From Bradyrhizobium amphicarpaeae (lineage in GTDB: Bacteria; Pseudomonadota; Alphaproteobacteria; Rhizobiales; Xanthobacteraceae), in contig NZ_CP029426.2 of NCBI RefSeq assembly GCF_002266435.3, positions 3,750,001-3,814,000 on the forward strand: DNA of 64,000 nt, given 5' to 3'. Numbering within the stretch: the stretch's first letter is position 1; every line of letters begins with the position of its first letter. This document shows, one piece after another, positions 27,919 to 36,643 of the stretch. Under the pieces are notes generated by a model that did no database searches, was not told the origin of the DNA, and worked only from the letters and a program-made list of their open reading frames with translations. Position numbers and translations under genes: made by a program.

Positions 27919-29277
27919 ATGGCAAAGGATACCGACCCACTGGCGGATGCCTTCGGCACCAAGGAGACCGGGGGGCTGTTCTCAGGACTTGTGGCCGAGG
28001 AACGCGCGTTCGACCGCCGCATGATGTGGCGGCTGGGCTCATGGGGCGCGGCGGCCGTGGGCGCCGTCGTCATCGCGGTGATGGCCAACCAGGCCCAACT
28101 CGGCTGGCGGCGCGACCAGGTTGCGTCCGCTGATCTCGCGCGCCAGGCGGAGCGGCTCCAGGTGCTGACCAAGGAGAGCCAGAACGAGGCCCGCCGGCTC
28201 GCGGCCGCCATCGACACGCTGAACACGGATCGCGACCGGCTCTATTCCCGCGTCACCGTCGTGGAGCAAGGGCTCGATTCCGTCACCGGCGCCATCGCCA
28301 GGCAGCCCACCACGCCGCCGCAGGCTGGGAAGCCGCAGGATGCTGCCCCCACAGCCCCCAGCGTCGCGCCGGTCGCCTCGACCCCCGCCTCCGCCGGCGA
28401 CAAGCCGCGGACCGAGGCCGCCAAGGACACGCCCAAGGAAACGATCAAGGAATCGGTCAAGGAGACTGCAAAGGAGCCGTCGAGCCTGCCGCCGCAGACT
28501 GCGGCCGCCGCCTCGCTGGTACAGCAGCCGCTGGCAACGAATTCGGCGCTCCCGACGATTCCGCTGGTGCCCTCCAAATCGATCATGGCGCCGCCCGATC
28601 CGGCCGCGTCGAAATTGACGCAGCTCGAAACGAGCGAGAAGTCCGCCGAGAAGAAGGCCGAGCCAGCGCCCGCCCCGACCGAAATTGTCGCGACAGCCGC
28701 GAAGGCACCCGAGGCGACCGAGAATGATTCCCCCGCCATCGCGGTCCAGCAGACGCGTTTCGCGATCGACCTCGGCGGCGCCAATTCAGTTGACGGCCTT
28801 CGCGCACTCTGGCGCGGCCTGAGCAAATCCAATCCGGAGATCGCAGCGCTGCGGCCGATCATCATGATCAAGGAAGGCACCACCGGGCTCGGCATGCAGC
28901 TCCGCCTGGGGGCCGGCCCGCTGGTCAACGCCGCCGCCGCCGCAAAATTCTGCGCGAGCCTCGCCGAGAACGACCGTCACTGCGAGACCACCGTGTTCGA
29001 CGGCCAGCGCCTGTCGCTGCGCGGCGGTTCGGAGAAGGGACAAGAGAAGTCGCAGGACAGAGTTTTGGACAAGAACTCCGAGAAGAACCAGGACGCGGTC
29101 CCGCAAGCCGAAACCGCGCCCGTCGCCAAACCCGAGAAGCCGGACAAGCGCCGCCGCGGCTATTCCTCCAAGCGCTCGTCGAAGCGCGAGGAGCCAACGC
29201 CTGCAGCGCAGCCGGCGCCGGCCAAGCCGGAGACCGCGTCGGCGGCATCGACGCTGACGTCGTTCTTCAGGCGGTAG
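27919..29277 (+). CDS. membrane-anchored SPOR-like envelope protein
   Basis: A 452-residue protein starting MAKDTDPLADAFGTKET. There is one membrane span near residues 40-58 (WGAAAVGAVVIAVMANQ), a coiled coil (about 65-115, ARQAERLQVLTKESQNEARR), and a long Pro/Ala/Lys/Glu low-complexity region with repeated KE(T/S)-type units. A folded domain at about 275-370 (FAIDLGGANSVDGLRALWRGL, and a paired Cys region) resembles a SPOR fold. The tail is basic (DKRRRGYSSKRSSKREE). The topology fits an inner-membrane protein reaching through the periplasm to peptidoglycan. The SPOR assignment is from pattern only. Confidence 0.65.
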   Translation: MAKDTDPLADAFGTKETGGLFSGLVAEERAFDRRMMWRLGSWGAAAVGAVVIAVMANQAQLGWRRDQVASADLARQAERLQVLTKESQNEARRLAAAIDTLNTDRDRLYSRVTVVEQGLDSVTGAIARQPTTPPQAGKPQDAAPTAPSVAPVASTPASAGDKPRTEAAKDTPKETIKESVKETAKEPSSLPPQTAAAASLVQQPLATNSALPTIPLVPSKSIMAPPDPAASKLTQLETSEKSAEKKAEPAPAPTEIVATAAKAPEATENDSPAIAVQQTRFAIDLGGANSVDGLRALWRGLSKSNPEIAALRPIIMIKEGTTGLGMQLRLGAGPLVNAAAAAKFCASLAENDRHCETTVFDGQRLSLRGGSEKGQEKSQDRVLDKNSEKNQDAVPQAETAPVAKPEKPDKRRRGYSSKRSSKREEPTPAAQPAPAKPETASAASTLTSFFRR

Positions 29278-29408
29278 GACGCCCCTCGACCGAAGCCCCT
29301 TGCATGCGGCGATCGGACGCTGCGACCCGCGCTGCCCTTTCGCGGCAGGTTTGCGTTCATTCACGGCGCGCGCCGAGCGTCGCCCCCTTCCGAAACGCAC
29401 GGGATTCG

Positions 29409-29848
29409 ATGAACGAACTGGATGATGTGCTGAGGCTTCTCGTCGCGGCGGGAACAGGATTGCTGATCGGCATCGACCGCGACATGAACAACAAGCCGGT
29501 CGGCATGCGGACGCTCGCGCTGGTCGCTCTCGGCTCCGCGCTGGTCTCGATCTCCGTGATCGAGTTCCAGAATCTGCGCGATCATCCGGATGCGATCTCG
29601 AGAGTCATTCAGGGCGCGTTGCCGGCGTGCTGACCGGCGTCGGCTTCATCGGCGCCGGCGTCATCCTGCACGACGCCAAGGCGAAAACCGTGCACGGCCT
29701 CACGACCGCGGCGACGGTCTGGATCGCGGCCGGACTCGGCATCGCATGCGCGCTGGGAGCCTGGCTGCTGGTCGGCGCTGCCATCGCCGTGACGCTGCTG
29801 GTGCTGTTCGTGCTCGGCTGGGTCGAGCGTCGGCTCGGATTGAAATAG
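29409..29848 (+). pseudogene. MgtC/SapB family membrane protein, frameshifted
   Basis: The frame from ATG 29409 encodes an MgtC-like N-terminus (LLVAAGTGLLIGIDRDMNNK, GMRTLALVALGSALV, ISRVIQG) and stops at 29633. The continuation (VLTGVGFIGAGVILHDAKAK, VHGLTTAATVWIAAGLG, ending at 29848) lies in another frame. The break is at 29611-29632. Adding one G in the ttgccggc stretch would give GALAGVLTG and restore one frame; an 11-nt insertion would also explain it. The two halves together have the full-length MgtC transmembrane pattern. Either the gene is broken or there is a sequencing error. Confidence 0.75.
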
Positions 29849-29922
29849 CGGGCATACCAAATGATACCGACGAGGTCGGCGTAAGACGGCAGTATCCGCG
29901 ACGGATTTGATTCGGAGCGGAG

Positions 29923-30078
29923 ATGACGGACGCCAAGTTTCTGCGGGAGCAACTCGCGCTGATCCGGGAATTGGCAGAGAAGGCGGATCCCTACATCAGG
30001 AAGCGGCTGCTCGCGTTGGCTGAGACATACGAGCGACGGCTCGCGGACAAGAACCGGGCAACGCAAAGCCGCCGTTGA
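29923..30078 (+). CDS. small helical hypothetical protein
   Basis: A 51-residue protein starting MTDAKFLREQLALIREL and ending TQSRR. It is a single amphipathic charged helix (EKADPYIRKRLLALAETYERR) with no Cys and no membrane segment. It starts ATG with a ggagcgg purine stretch upstream. Proteins of this look are frequent in Bradyrhizobium; function unknown. It lies 74 nt after the broken mgtC-like gene. Confidence 0.55.
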   Translation: MTDAKFLREQLALIRELAEKADPYIRKRLLALAETYERRLADKNRATQSRR

Positions 30079-30158
30079 CGGCCGCTCTCGCGGGCCGGAT
30101 CACTGGAAATATCACCGGCCCTGTTGCCTGCCCGCGCCATCGCGACCATATTGCCGCC

Positions 30159-30539
30159 ATGACAAAAAAGCCCTTCCGCCTCTCGCCCTACCAGGTCCAG
30201 TTCCTGATCGTCGTCGGCTTCGCCGCGGTCGGCTATGCGCTCTATCTGCGCTACCTCGCGATCGAGCTGTCGCAGGTCGCGCTCGCCTGCGACGCCGGGC
30301 TGCAGACGATGATCTGCAAGGCGCGCTCGGTCGCGACGGTGCTGTTCAAGAATTCGGTGTTCGGCATCGTCGCGCTGGTGGTCGCGACCTTAAACCTGAT
30401 GCGGCCGTCGATCGTGCTGCTCACCGTCGGCATCGTCGCCGCCGGCCTCGGCATCGTGCTCTACAATGTCGTGCTGTCGGGCCTGGCGATCGGACTGTTC
30501 ATCCTTGGGTTTGCTCGGCCCGCGCCCGCCACAGCGTGA
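30159..30539 (+). CDS. four-helix inner-membrane protein
   Basis: A 126-residue hydrophobic protein starting MTKKPFRLSPYQVQFLI. Four predicted spans: about 15-33, 55-80 (after a CDAGLQTMICKARS loop with two Cys that may pair in the periplasm), 83-100 and 102-120. No family is named. The C-terminal codons overlap the convergent ndvC gene by 41 nt. The open frame extends upstream to 30075 but the cationic MTKK start before the first span is the natural N-terminus. Confidence 0.65.
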   Translation: MTKKPFRLSPYQVQFLIVVGFAAVGYALYLRYLAIELSQVALACDAGLQTMICKARSVATVLFKNSVFGIVALVVATLNLMRPSIVLLTVGIVAAGLGIVLYNVVLSGLAIGLFILGFARPAPATA

Positions 30540-32058
30540 GCGCGAACAACAGATAGATCGTGCCGGTCCACAGCGACTGCCAATTGTCGCGGCCTTCGTT
30601 GAACAGCATGAAGACCGCCGACAGCGCCAGCACGCCGGCGAACACCGATTCCGCGATGGGACGCTGGCCGATCTGCGGCCGGTTCAGCATCAGAAGCGCG
30701 AACGGCACCACCGCCATCGTCAGCGCGGCGTAGGGAAAATCCTTGTAGCGCGGGTCGAACACGAAGCCGAGCGCAGTGTCGGCCGCGATCACCGCCGTCA
30801 CCGCGAGCGTCAGGCCGAGCACGGCGCTGAGCTTCGACCATTTGCGGCCCTCGCGCGGGCCGAGCAGATCGAGGAAGGTCGGAAGGCTGCGGCCGATCAC
30901 CATCGCCTGCGCGCAGAAGATCGGCGACAGGATTCCGGCCGCAAGCAGCGCGCCCCAGAGCAGCCAGCCGCCGATGCCGTAGCTCTCGTAATACATCTTG
31001 TCGGCGCCGATCCCGAGCAGGCTGCCCGCCGTGGTCGCCGAGATGGCGACGCCGAGCCAGGCCGAGAAGCGCGGCGTCCACGGCCGCCTTCGCAGCGTGA
31101 TCATCGCCACCGCGAACACCAGCACGCACAGACCCATGCCGGCGCCCATGTACCATTTCCAGAGCGGGAAATTGCTGATCGGCTGGCCCGGCGGATATTT
31201 CAGGGTCCGGCGCACCGAGTCGTACAGGCCCCAATAGCCGCCAACGGTGCCCTCCAGCTTGCGCTTCCAGGGCTGGTCATAGGACTCGATCAGATTGACA
31301 CGAAATTTCTGCGCCTTCGCCAGAGCCAGGATTTCCGAGACCACCCGCGCCTGGTTGGCGCGTGACGGCAGCGCGCCATCGCGCATGCGTCCCTCGCTCG
31401 GCCAACCGGTCTCGCCGATCAGGATTTCCTTGCCGGGAAACGCCACCGCCATGCGCTCGCGGATCGACTCGACATGGCCCGAGGCGAACTTCGCCTTGAC
31501 CGGAAAATCCTCCCAATAAGGCAGGATGTGGATGGTGACGAAGTCGACGGCGTCATAGACCTCGCGGTTCTTCAGCCAGAACTCCCAGACGTCGGCATAG
31601 GTGACGGGCACGCTGACCTGCGTCTTGACCGAGCGGATGATCGAGACGAGATCCGCCGTCGTCATCTCGCCGCGCAGCAGCACTTCGTTGCCGACGATGA
31701 CCGCGGTGATGATGCCGGGGAATTCCTTGGTGAGGCGAACGGCGAGCGCGGCCTGTTCGAAATTCTTGGCTCGGTTGCTGGAGAGCCAAATGCCCTGCAG
31801 CACTTTCAGCCCGCCGACCTTGGCGGCGATTGCCGGTACCTGGTCGAGCCCGTTCTCCATCGAATAGGTGCGGACGCAGTCGGTGATTTCCCTGAGCTGG
31901 CGCAGATCCTGCTCGATCTGCTCGGCCTCGATATGGGTCCACGGCTCCAGCGGCGTCTGCTCGCCGCGGAACGGCGCGTAGGAGACGCATTGGACCTTCT
32001 CGGCGGGATCGATCGGGGCGCGCGCGAGCGTGATCGGCGTCGCCAACCACCACCACAC
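30499..32058 (-). CDS. ndvC: NdvC, beta-glucan synthesis protein (GH17-like domain plus membrane spans)
   Basis: A protein of about 519 residues. An N-terminal GH17-type domain carries VIVGNEVLLRGE (acid/base Glu) and ILIGETGWPSEG (nucleophile Glu), and about eight membrane helices follow. In Bradyrhizobium, NdvC is needed for the beta-1,6 linkages of cyclic beta-(1,3),(1,6)-glucans, as I recall it. It is divergent from ndvD and ndvB. The first standard start codon is GTG 32058, but this cuts into a hydrophobic signal-anchor (LALLLVSLGAIAAVWWW) that is in frame upstream. An ATT at 32115, nine bases after a GGAGG, would include it, so the true start is uncertain. Confidence 0.8.
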   Translation of the reverse strand: MWWWLATPITLARAPIDPAEKVQCVSYAPFRGEQTPLEPWTHIEAEQIEQDLRQLREITDCVRTYSMENGLDQVPAIAAKVGGLKVLQGIWLSSNRAKNFEQAALAVRLTKEFPGIITAVIVGNEVLLRGEMTTADLVSIIRSVKTQVSVPVTYADVWEFWLKNREVYDAVDFVTIHILPYWEDFPVKAKFASGHVESIRERMAVAFPGKEILIGETGWPSEGRMRDGALPSRANQARVVSEILALAKAQKFRVNLIESYDQPWKRKLEGTVGGYWGLYDSVRRTLKYPPGQPISNFPLWKWYMGAGMGLCVLVFAVAMITLRRRPWTPRFSAWLGVAISATTAGSLLGIGADKMYYESYGIGGWLLWGALLAAGILSPIFCAQAMVIGRSLPTFLDLLGPREGRKWSKLSAVLGLTLAVTAVIAADTALGFVFDPRYKDFPYAALTMAVVPFALLMLNRPQIGQRPIAESVFAGVLALSAVFMLFNEGRDNWQSLWTGTIYLLFALTLWRARAEQTQG

Positions 32059-32411
32059 GGCAGCAATCGCACCCAGTGAAACGAGCAGAAGCGCCAGTGG
32101 CGTACGAAGAGAAATCGGTTCCGTCCTCCGCGAAGGGTCCGTCGATTACCTGCTTGCACGCCGTCTGCCAAGGGGGGCCATGCGGGTGTCCAAATGCCGC
32201 TCCACTCTACAGATCCGTTCCTGCCCCACAAGGAATCCGGCCGCGACCGTTCGACCGTGACCTAGCATCGTGACTTTGCTGGACAAAATTCCAAATTCAG
32301 GCCATGGACTCCAAAAGACTTTTCCGCCGCATTGGAGACCCATTTGGACGCCATCACCGACGCGTCCGCGGGATCCTGACGCGGACGGGCAGCGGATACA
32401 TTGGGGAATTC

Positions 32412-33023
32412 ATGCGGCAACGGGTGTTCGAGTCACGAAATGCGGTCCTGCGGCAGTTCGCCGCCACGTTGGCCGTCTCCTGCCTTGTCCTTATGGCCAG
32501 CTTCGGCGGCGCATCCGCCCAGAGCGGCACGCCGGCCCCCGACCAGGGCAAGGCCGCCGCCCAGCCCGCCGACGCCCCCAAGGACGCCAACCAGAGCCAG
32601 AGCCAGAGCCAGAACCAGAAGCGGACCGACGAGTTCGCCGAGGCTGCCCGTGCCATCAATGGTCCGGGCGGCAATCCGGAATGCGTCTGGCTCGGCCGTC
32701 GCGCGGTTCAGTTGATGTACCGGGACGACCTCGATACTGCCTTCCGCCACCTCGATCTGTACGATCGCTTCGGCTGCCCCGGCGGCCACATCCAGGCCGC
32801 GTTCCGCTGCCTGACGCGCTTCCTGCCCCAGATTGACGACAAGGTTCCGAACAGCCTGAATAATCTGACACAGGCTTGCTGGATCAACCCGGCTGCACAG
32901 CCGCAGCAGGCGGCGGCCGCAGGCTCCCAGCCGGCAGCGCCGACCACCGGCAATGCGCCGGCACCGCAGCCCGCCGCGAGCCCCTCGCCTGCGGCAAGCC
33001 CGTCGCCGGCGCCCCCCAAATAG
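32412..33023 (+). CDS. ndvD: NdvD-like secreted protein of the beta-glucan cluster
   Basis: An exported protein starting MRQRVFESRNAVLRQFA, with a signal peptide cleaved near FGGASA|QS. A Gln/Ser low-complexity stretch (SQSQSQNQ) leads to a cysteine-containing helical core with NPECVWLGRRAVQLMYRDD, DRFGCPGGHIQ and TQACWINP, and the tail is Pro/Ala-rich. An in-frame ATG at 32304 would add 36 residues ahead of the signal peptide. A third glucan gene, ndvD, has been described between ndvB and ndvC in Bradyrhizobium japonicum; the symbol rests on this position and on size, so it is moderate in confidence. Confidence 0.7.
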   Translation: MRQRVFESRNAVLRQFAATLAVSCLVLMASFGGASAQSGTPAPDQGKAAAQPADAPKDANQSQSQSQNQKRTDEFAEAARAINGPGGNPECVWLGRRAVQLMYRDDLDTAFRHLDLYDRFGCPGGHIQAAFRCLTRFLPQIDDKVPNSLNNLTQACWINPAAQPQQAAAAGSQPAAPTTGNAPAPQPAASPSPAASPSPAPPK

Positions 33024-33240
33024 CCACGAACGTTTCAGCTGTCGTTCAGGAACGATCGGCGATAGAGGCGGTTGGCACTGCCGCGCGTCTTCTGGAAAAG
33101 GCCATGCCCTTGGAAGGACATGAGCTCATGACAGTTGTGAAACCGCGCGGCAGAGGTATGCTCCCTTTGCCGCGGACTCGGTCGGATCTCGGGGTCGGAT
33201 CCGCTTCCCTGCCCCTTCAGCCCCTTTTGGTTTAGCCGCG

Positions 33241-35907
33241 ATGCGCGTTGTCGCCGCCGTTCTGTTGCTCGTGTCCGTGCTCCACGCCGGCCTCTGGGGA
33301 GTCCTGCGCGACAAGGAACCCGCGCCCGACTTCAAAGGCCTGCTGCCGAGCGTCTCCTATGCGCCGTTCGAGGGCTCGGCCCACCCGGACATCGACAACA
33401 TCCCGACCATCGAGAAAATTCGCGCCGACCTGAAGACGCTGTCGACCATGACCCGCGCGATCCGCCTTTATTCGTCGACGGGCGGCGTCGAGCTCGTGCC
33501 GCCGATCGCGGCCGAGTTCGGCATCAAGGTCACCGTCGGCGCCTGGATCGACAAGGACAAGGATCGCAACGACCGCGAGATCAAGGCGGCGATCGACCTC
33601 GCCCGCAAGAACAGCAACGTCGTCGGCGTCGTCGTCGGCAACGAGGTGATCTACCGCGGCGAGCAGAAGGTCGAAGACCTCATCGACATGATCAAGAAGG
33701 TGAAGAGCGCAGTCCGCGTGCCCGTCACCACCGGCGAGATCTGGAATATCTGGCGCGACAACCCCGAGCTCGGCTCCAGCGTCGATTTCATCGCCGCGCA
33801 CGTGCTGCCCTATTGGGAAAATTTCCGCTCGGACCAGGCGGTCGACCAGGCCGTGGACCGCTACAATTTGTTGCGCAATCAGTTCCCGGGCAAGCGCATC
33901 GTCATCGCCGAATTCGGCTGGCCGAGTGCGGGCTATAATCTACGCAACGCCGACCCGGGTCCATTCCAGCAGGCCCTGACGCTGCGCAACTTCGTCAGCC
34001 GCGCCGAAGCGCTTGGCATGGAATACAATATCGTCGAGGCGATCGATCAGCCCTGGAAGTATTTCGAGGGCGGCGTCGGTCCCTATTGGGGCATCCTCAA
34101 CGCCAGTCGCGAGCCGAAATTCGCATGGACCGGTCCGGTCGAGAATCCTGATTATTGGAAGCTGATGGGAATAGCGCTGCTGGTCGGCATCCTGCTGTCG
34201 CTGCCGATCCTGCGGATTGAAAAGCCGACCGCGAAGCAAGCCTTCCTGCTGTCGGCGACCGCCAACGGCGTCGGCGCCTGGGCCGCGACCGTGTTCGCGT
34301 TCTGGAACGGGCACTATTTCATCTTCGGCTCCGCCTTTGCGCTGACCCTCGGCATGATCTTGCTGGTCCCGCTGGTGCTGATTGCGATGGCGCGCATCGA
34401 CGAGATCGCGGCCGTCGCCTTCGGCCGGCCGCCGCAGCGCCTGCTCACCAAGGGCAAGTCGATCGAGACCGTGCCTGAGAACTACTACCCGAAAGTCTCG
34501 ATCCACATCCCGGCCTATTTCGAGCCGGTCGACATGCTCAAGCAGACGCTGGATGCGCTGGCGCGGCTGAACTACCCCAACTACGAATGCGTGGTCATCA
34601 TCAACAACACGCCGGACCCCGCGTTCTGGCAGCCGATCCAGGACCATTGCCGCGCGCTCGGTGAACGCTTCAAGTTCATCAATGCCGAGAAGGTGCAGGG
34701 CTTCAAGGCCGGCGCGCTGCGCATTGCGATGGACCGCACCGCCGTCGATGCCGAGATCATCGGCATCCTCGATGCCGACTATGTCGTCGAGCCAGACTGG
34801 CTGAAGGACCTCGTTCCCGCCTTCGCCGATCCCAGCGTCGGCCTGGTGCAGGCGCCGCAGGAGCACCGCGACGGCGACCTGTCGATCATGCACTACATCA
34901 TGAACGGCGAATATGCCGGCTTCTTCGACATCGGCATGGTCCAGCGCAACGAGGCCAATGCCATCATCGTGCACGGCACGATGTGCCTGATCCGCCGCGC
35001 CGCGATGGACATGGCCGGCGGCTGGTCGTCCGACACGATCTGCGAGGATTCAGATCTCGGCCTCGCCATCCAGGAGCTCGGCTGGACCACGCATTACACC
35101 AACACCCGCTACGGCGCGGGCCTGCTGCCGGACACCTACGAGGCCTTCAAGAAGCAGCGGCACCGCTGGGCCTATGGCGGCCTGCAGATCGTCAAGAAGC
35201 ACTGGCGCCGCTTCCTGCCCGGCGCGAGCCGGCTGACCGCCGACCAGAAGCGCGAATACGGCCTCGGCTGGCTGAACTGGCTCGGCGCCGAAAGCCTCGG
35301 CGTGGTCGTGGCGCTGCTCAACCTCGTCTGGGTGCCGATCGTCGCCTTTGCCGACATCGCCATCCCCGACAAGATCCTGACGCTGCCGATCATCGGCGCC
35401 TTCGTCGTCTCGCTGGCGCATTTCCTGTCGATGTACCGCGCTCGCGTCGCCATCAAGCCCGGCCAGATGCTGGGCGCCATGATTGCGGCGATGAGCGTGC
35501 AATGGACGGTGTCGCGCGCGGTGGCACAGGGCCTCATCACCGAGCACATCGCCTTCGCCCGCACGTCCAAGGGCGGCCTCAGCCGAATGTCGATCGAGTT
35601 CCAGGCGTTCTGGGAGGCCGTGATCGGCGCCCTCTTGCTGATCGGCTCCGGCGTCCTGATCGCCAGCAACAGCTTCCGACAGATTACCGAGATCTACATC
35701 TTCGCCGGCGTGCTGGTGCTGCAGAGCCTGCCGTTCCTGGCCGCGGTTGCGATCGCCATCCTCGAGCTCAGCCGCATCAACTCGTTCCAGTTCTGGCACG
35801 ACAGCGCGATCCGCACCGCCGAGCTGATCGGCCTGCGACCGGTCGCCCTGCCCCCCGTGGGGGCGCCACAAGCCGTGACGAACGAGGTGCGGCGGGAGAC
35901 GAAGTGA
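33241..35907 (+). CDS. ndvB: NdvB, cyclic beta-glucan synthase (GH17-GT2 fusion)
   Basis: An 888-residue membrane protein starting MRVVAAVLLLVSVLHAG. Residues about 30-290 form a GH17-like domain with both glutamate motifs (VVVGNEVIYRGE, IVIAEFGWPSAG). Three membrane helices follow, then a family 2 glycosyltransferase (about 415-650) with IGILDADYVVEPDW, CEDSDLGLAIQELG and KKQRHRWAYGG (QxxRW), then C-terminal spans. The size (about 98 kDa) fits the Bradyrhizobium NdvB that makes the beta-1,3 chain from UDP-glucose. The glucans act in osmotic adaptation and nodulation. No terminator hairpin with a T run was found directly after it. Confidence 0.88.
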   Translation: MRVVAAVLLLVSVLHAGLWGVLRDKEPAPDFKGLLPSVSYAPFEGSAHPDIDNIPTIEKIRADLKTLSTMTRAIRLYSSTGGVELVPPIAAEFGIKVTVGAWIDKDKDRNDREIKAAIDLARKNSNVVGVVVGNEVIYRGEQKVEDLIDMIKKVKSAVRVPVTTGEIWNIWRDNPELGSSVDFIAAHVLPYWENFRSDQAVDQAVDRYNLLRNQFPGKRIVIAEFGWPSAGYNLRNADPGPFQQALTLRNFVSRAEALGMEYNIVEAIDQPWKYFEGGVGPYWGILNASREPKFAWTGPVENPDYWKLMGIALLVGILLSLPILRIEKPTAKQAFLLSATANGVGAWAATVFAFWNGHYFIFGSAFALTLGMILLVPLVLIAMARIDEIAAVAFGRPPQRLLTKGKSIETVPENYYPKVSIHIPAYFEPVDMLKQTLDALARLNYPNYECVVIINNTPDPAFWQPIQDHCRALGERFKFINAEKVQGFKAGALRIAMDRTAVDAEIIGILDADYVVEPDWLKDLVPAFADPSVGLVQAPQEHRDGDLSIMHYIMNGEYAGFFDIGMVQRNEANAIIVHGTMCLIRRAAMDMAGGWSSDTICEDSDLGLAIQELGWTTHYTNTRYGAGLLPDTYEAFKKQRHRWAYGGLQIVKKHWRRFLPGASRLTADQKREYGLGWLNWLGAESLGVVVALLNLVWVPIVAFADIAIPDKILTLPIIGAFVVSLAHFLSMYRARVAIKPGQMLGAMIAAMSVQWTVSRAVAQGLITEHIAFARTSKGGLSRMSIEFQAFWEAVIGALLLIGSGVLIASNSFRQITEIYIFAGVLVLQSLPFLAAVAIAILELSRINSFQFWHDSAIRTAELIGLRPVALPPVGAPQAVTNEVRRETK

Positions 35908-36222
35908 TTGAGGCTCAGCGCTAGCCTTTGGACCACCTGATGAAGAGACACGTGGTCTTCGGCGTGGATGATGGCCACCAACCGGGTTGAGCTTTCCGCC
36001 TTAAGCGACGGAAACCGCGAGAAAATCCCCGCTCCTGCCAAGACTTTCGGCAGCCACCCGCGCTATTGACCTCAGCGCCCCATCACCCTACACAGCGCGG
36101 GCCGAGAGCATGATCCGGAAACAGCCGGTTTTCCCCACGACGCCCTCAAAGCGTAGCGGCAAGACATGCTCCTCGAATGTCCGAAACGATGGCGATCTCG
36201 TCAAATCCATCGTCGGCCATGG
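35908..36222. other. intergenic region between ndvB and tRNA-Lys
   Basis: No supported gene. A 16-codon ATG frame near 35941 has no family look. At about 36106-36120 the string gagcatgatccggaa occurs, shared with 11551-11565, marking a short dispersed element. The tRNA promoter must lie in the last 100 nt. Confidence 0.5.
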
Positions 36223-36298
36223 GAGCGCGTAGCTCAGCCGGTAGAGCACGTGACTTTTAATCACGGGGTCCTGGGTTCGAGCCCCAGCGCGCTCACCA
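36223..36298 (+). tRNA. tRNA-Lys(UUU)
   Basis: A complete cloverleaf with encoded CCA. Acceptor gagcgcg/cgcgctc, D stem gctc/gagc, anticodon stem cgtga/tcacg with loop cttttaa giving anticodon TTT, variable loop ggggt-type, and T arm ctggg-ttcgagc-cccag. Discriminator base A. Confidence 0.97.
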
Positions 36299-36643
36299 TT
36301 TAACGCCCCATCGCCAACAACAAATCGACGGGTTCGCGGGCGTATCTGGACGTCGACGCAAACTGCTCGCCACTCGGCCGAACCTGGCGCCCGGATTTGG
36401 AAGCGGAACGCGCTCCGCGCGACGACCGACCGCCGGCGCCACGTCGACCGGTCGCGCGCCTTGCGCGCTTGGAAAAGTCGTTCTTGACCGAGCTTGAGCG
36501 TACGCCTGCATTCATATGCAAGCTGCGAAACCTCCAAGGTCTAAACTCGGGAAGGCCAGGCTCGTTTGCGCCCTGCTTCACGAGGATGCTACCATTTCGA
36601 ACGTCCTTGACTCTGCCAGTACGCTTTACGTGAGCAACTTGGA
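36299..36643. other. intergenic region after tRNA-Lys
   Basis: No convincing gene. The minus strand has a 71-codon ATG frame (36515 to 36300) encoding an Arg/Ser/Gly-rich peptide that ends 2 nt from the tRNA; its composition follows the local GC bias. The promoter of the LuxR-type gene should be at the right end. Confidence 0.4.

Noticed and set aside
36300..36515. 71-codon Arg/Ser/Gly-rich minus-strand frame after tRNA-Lys
   Set aside because: No Shine-Dalgarno, biased composition explained by GC content, and it ends 2 nt from the tRNA; coding cannot be supported.
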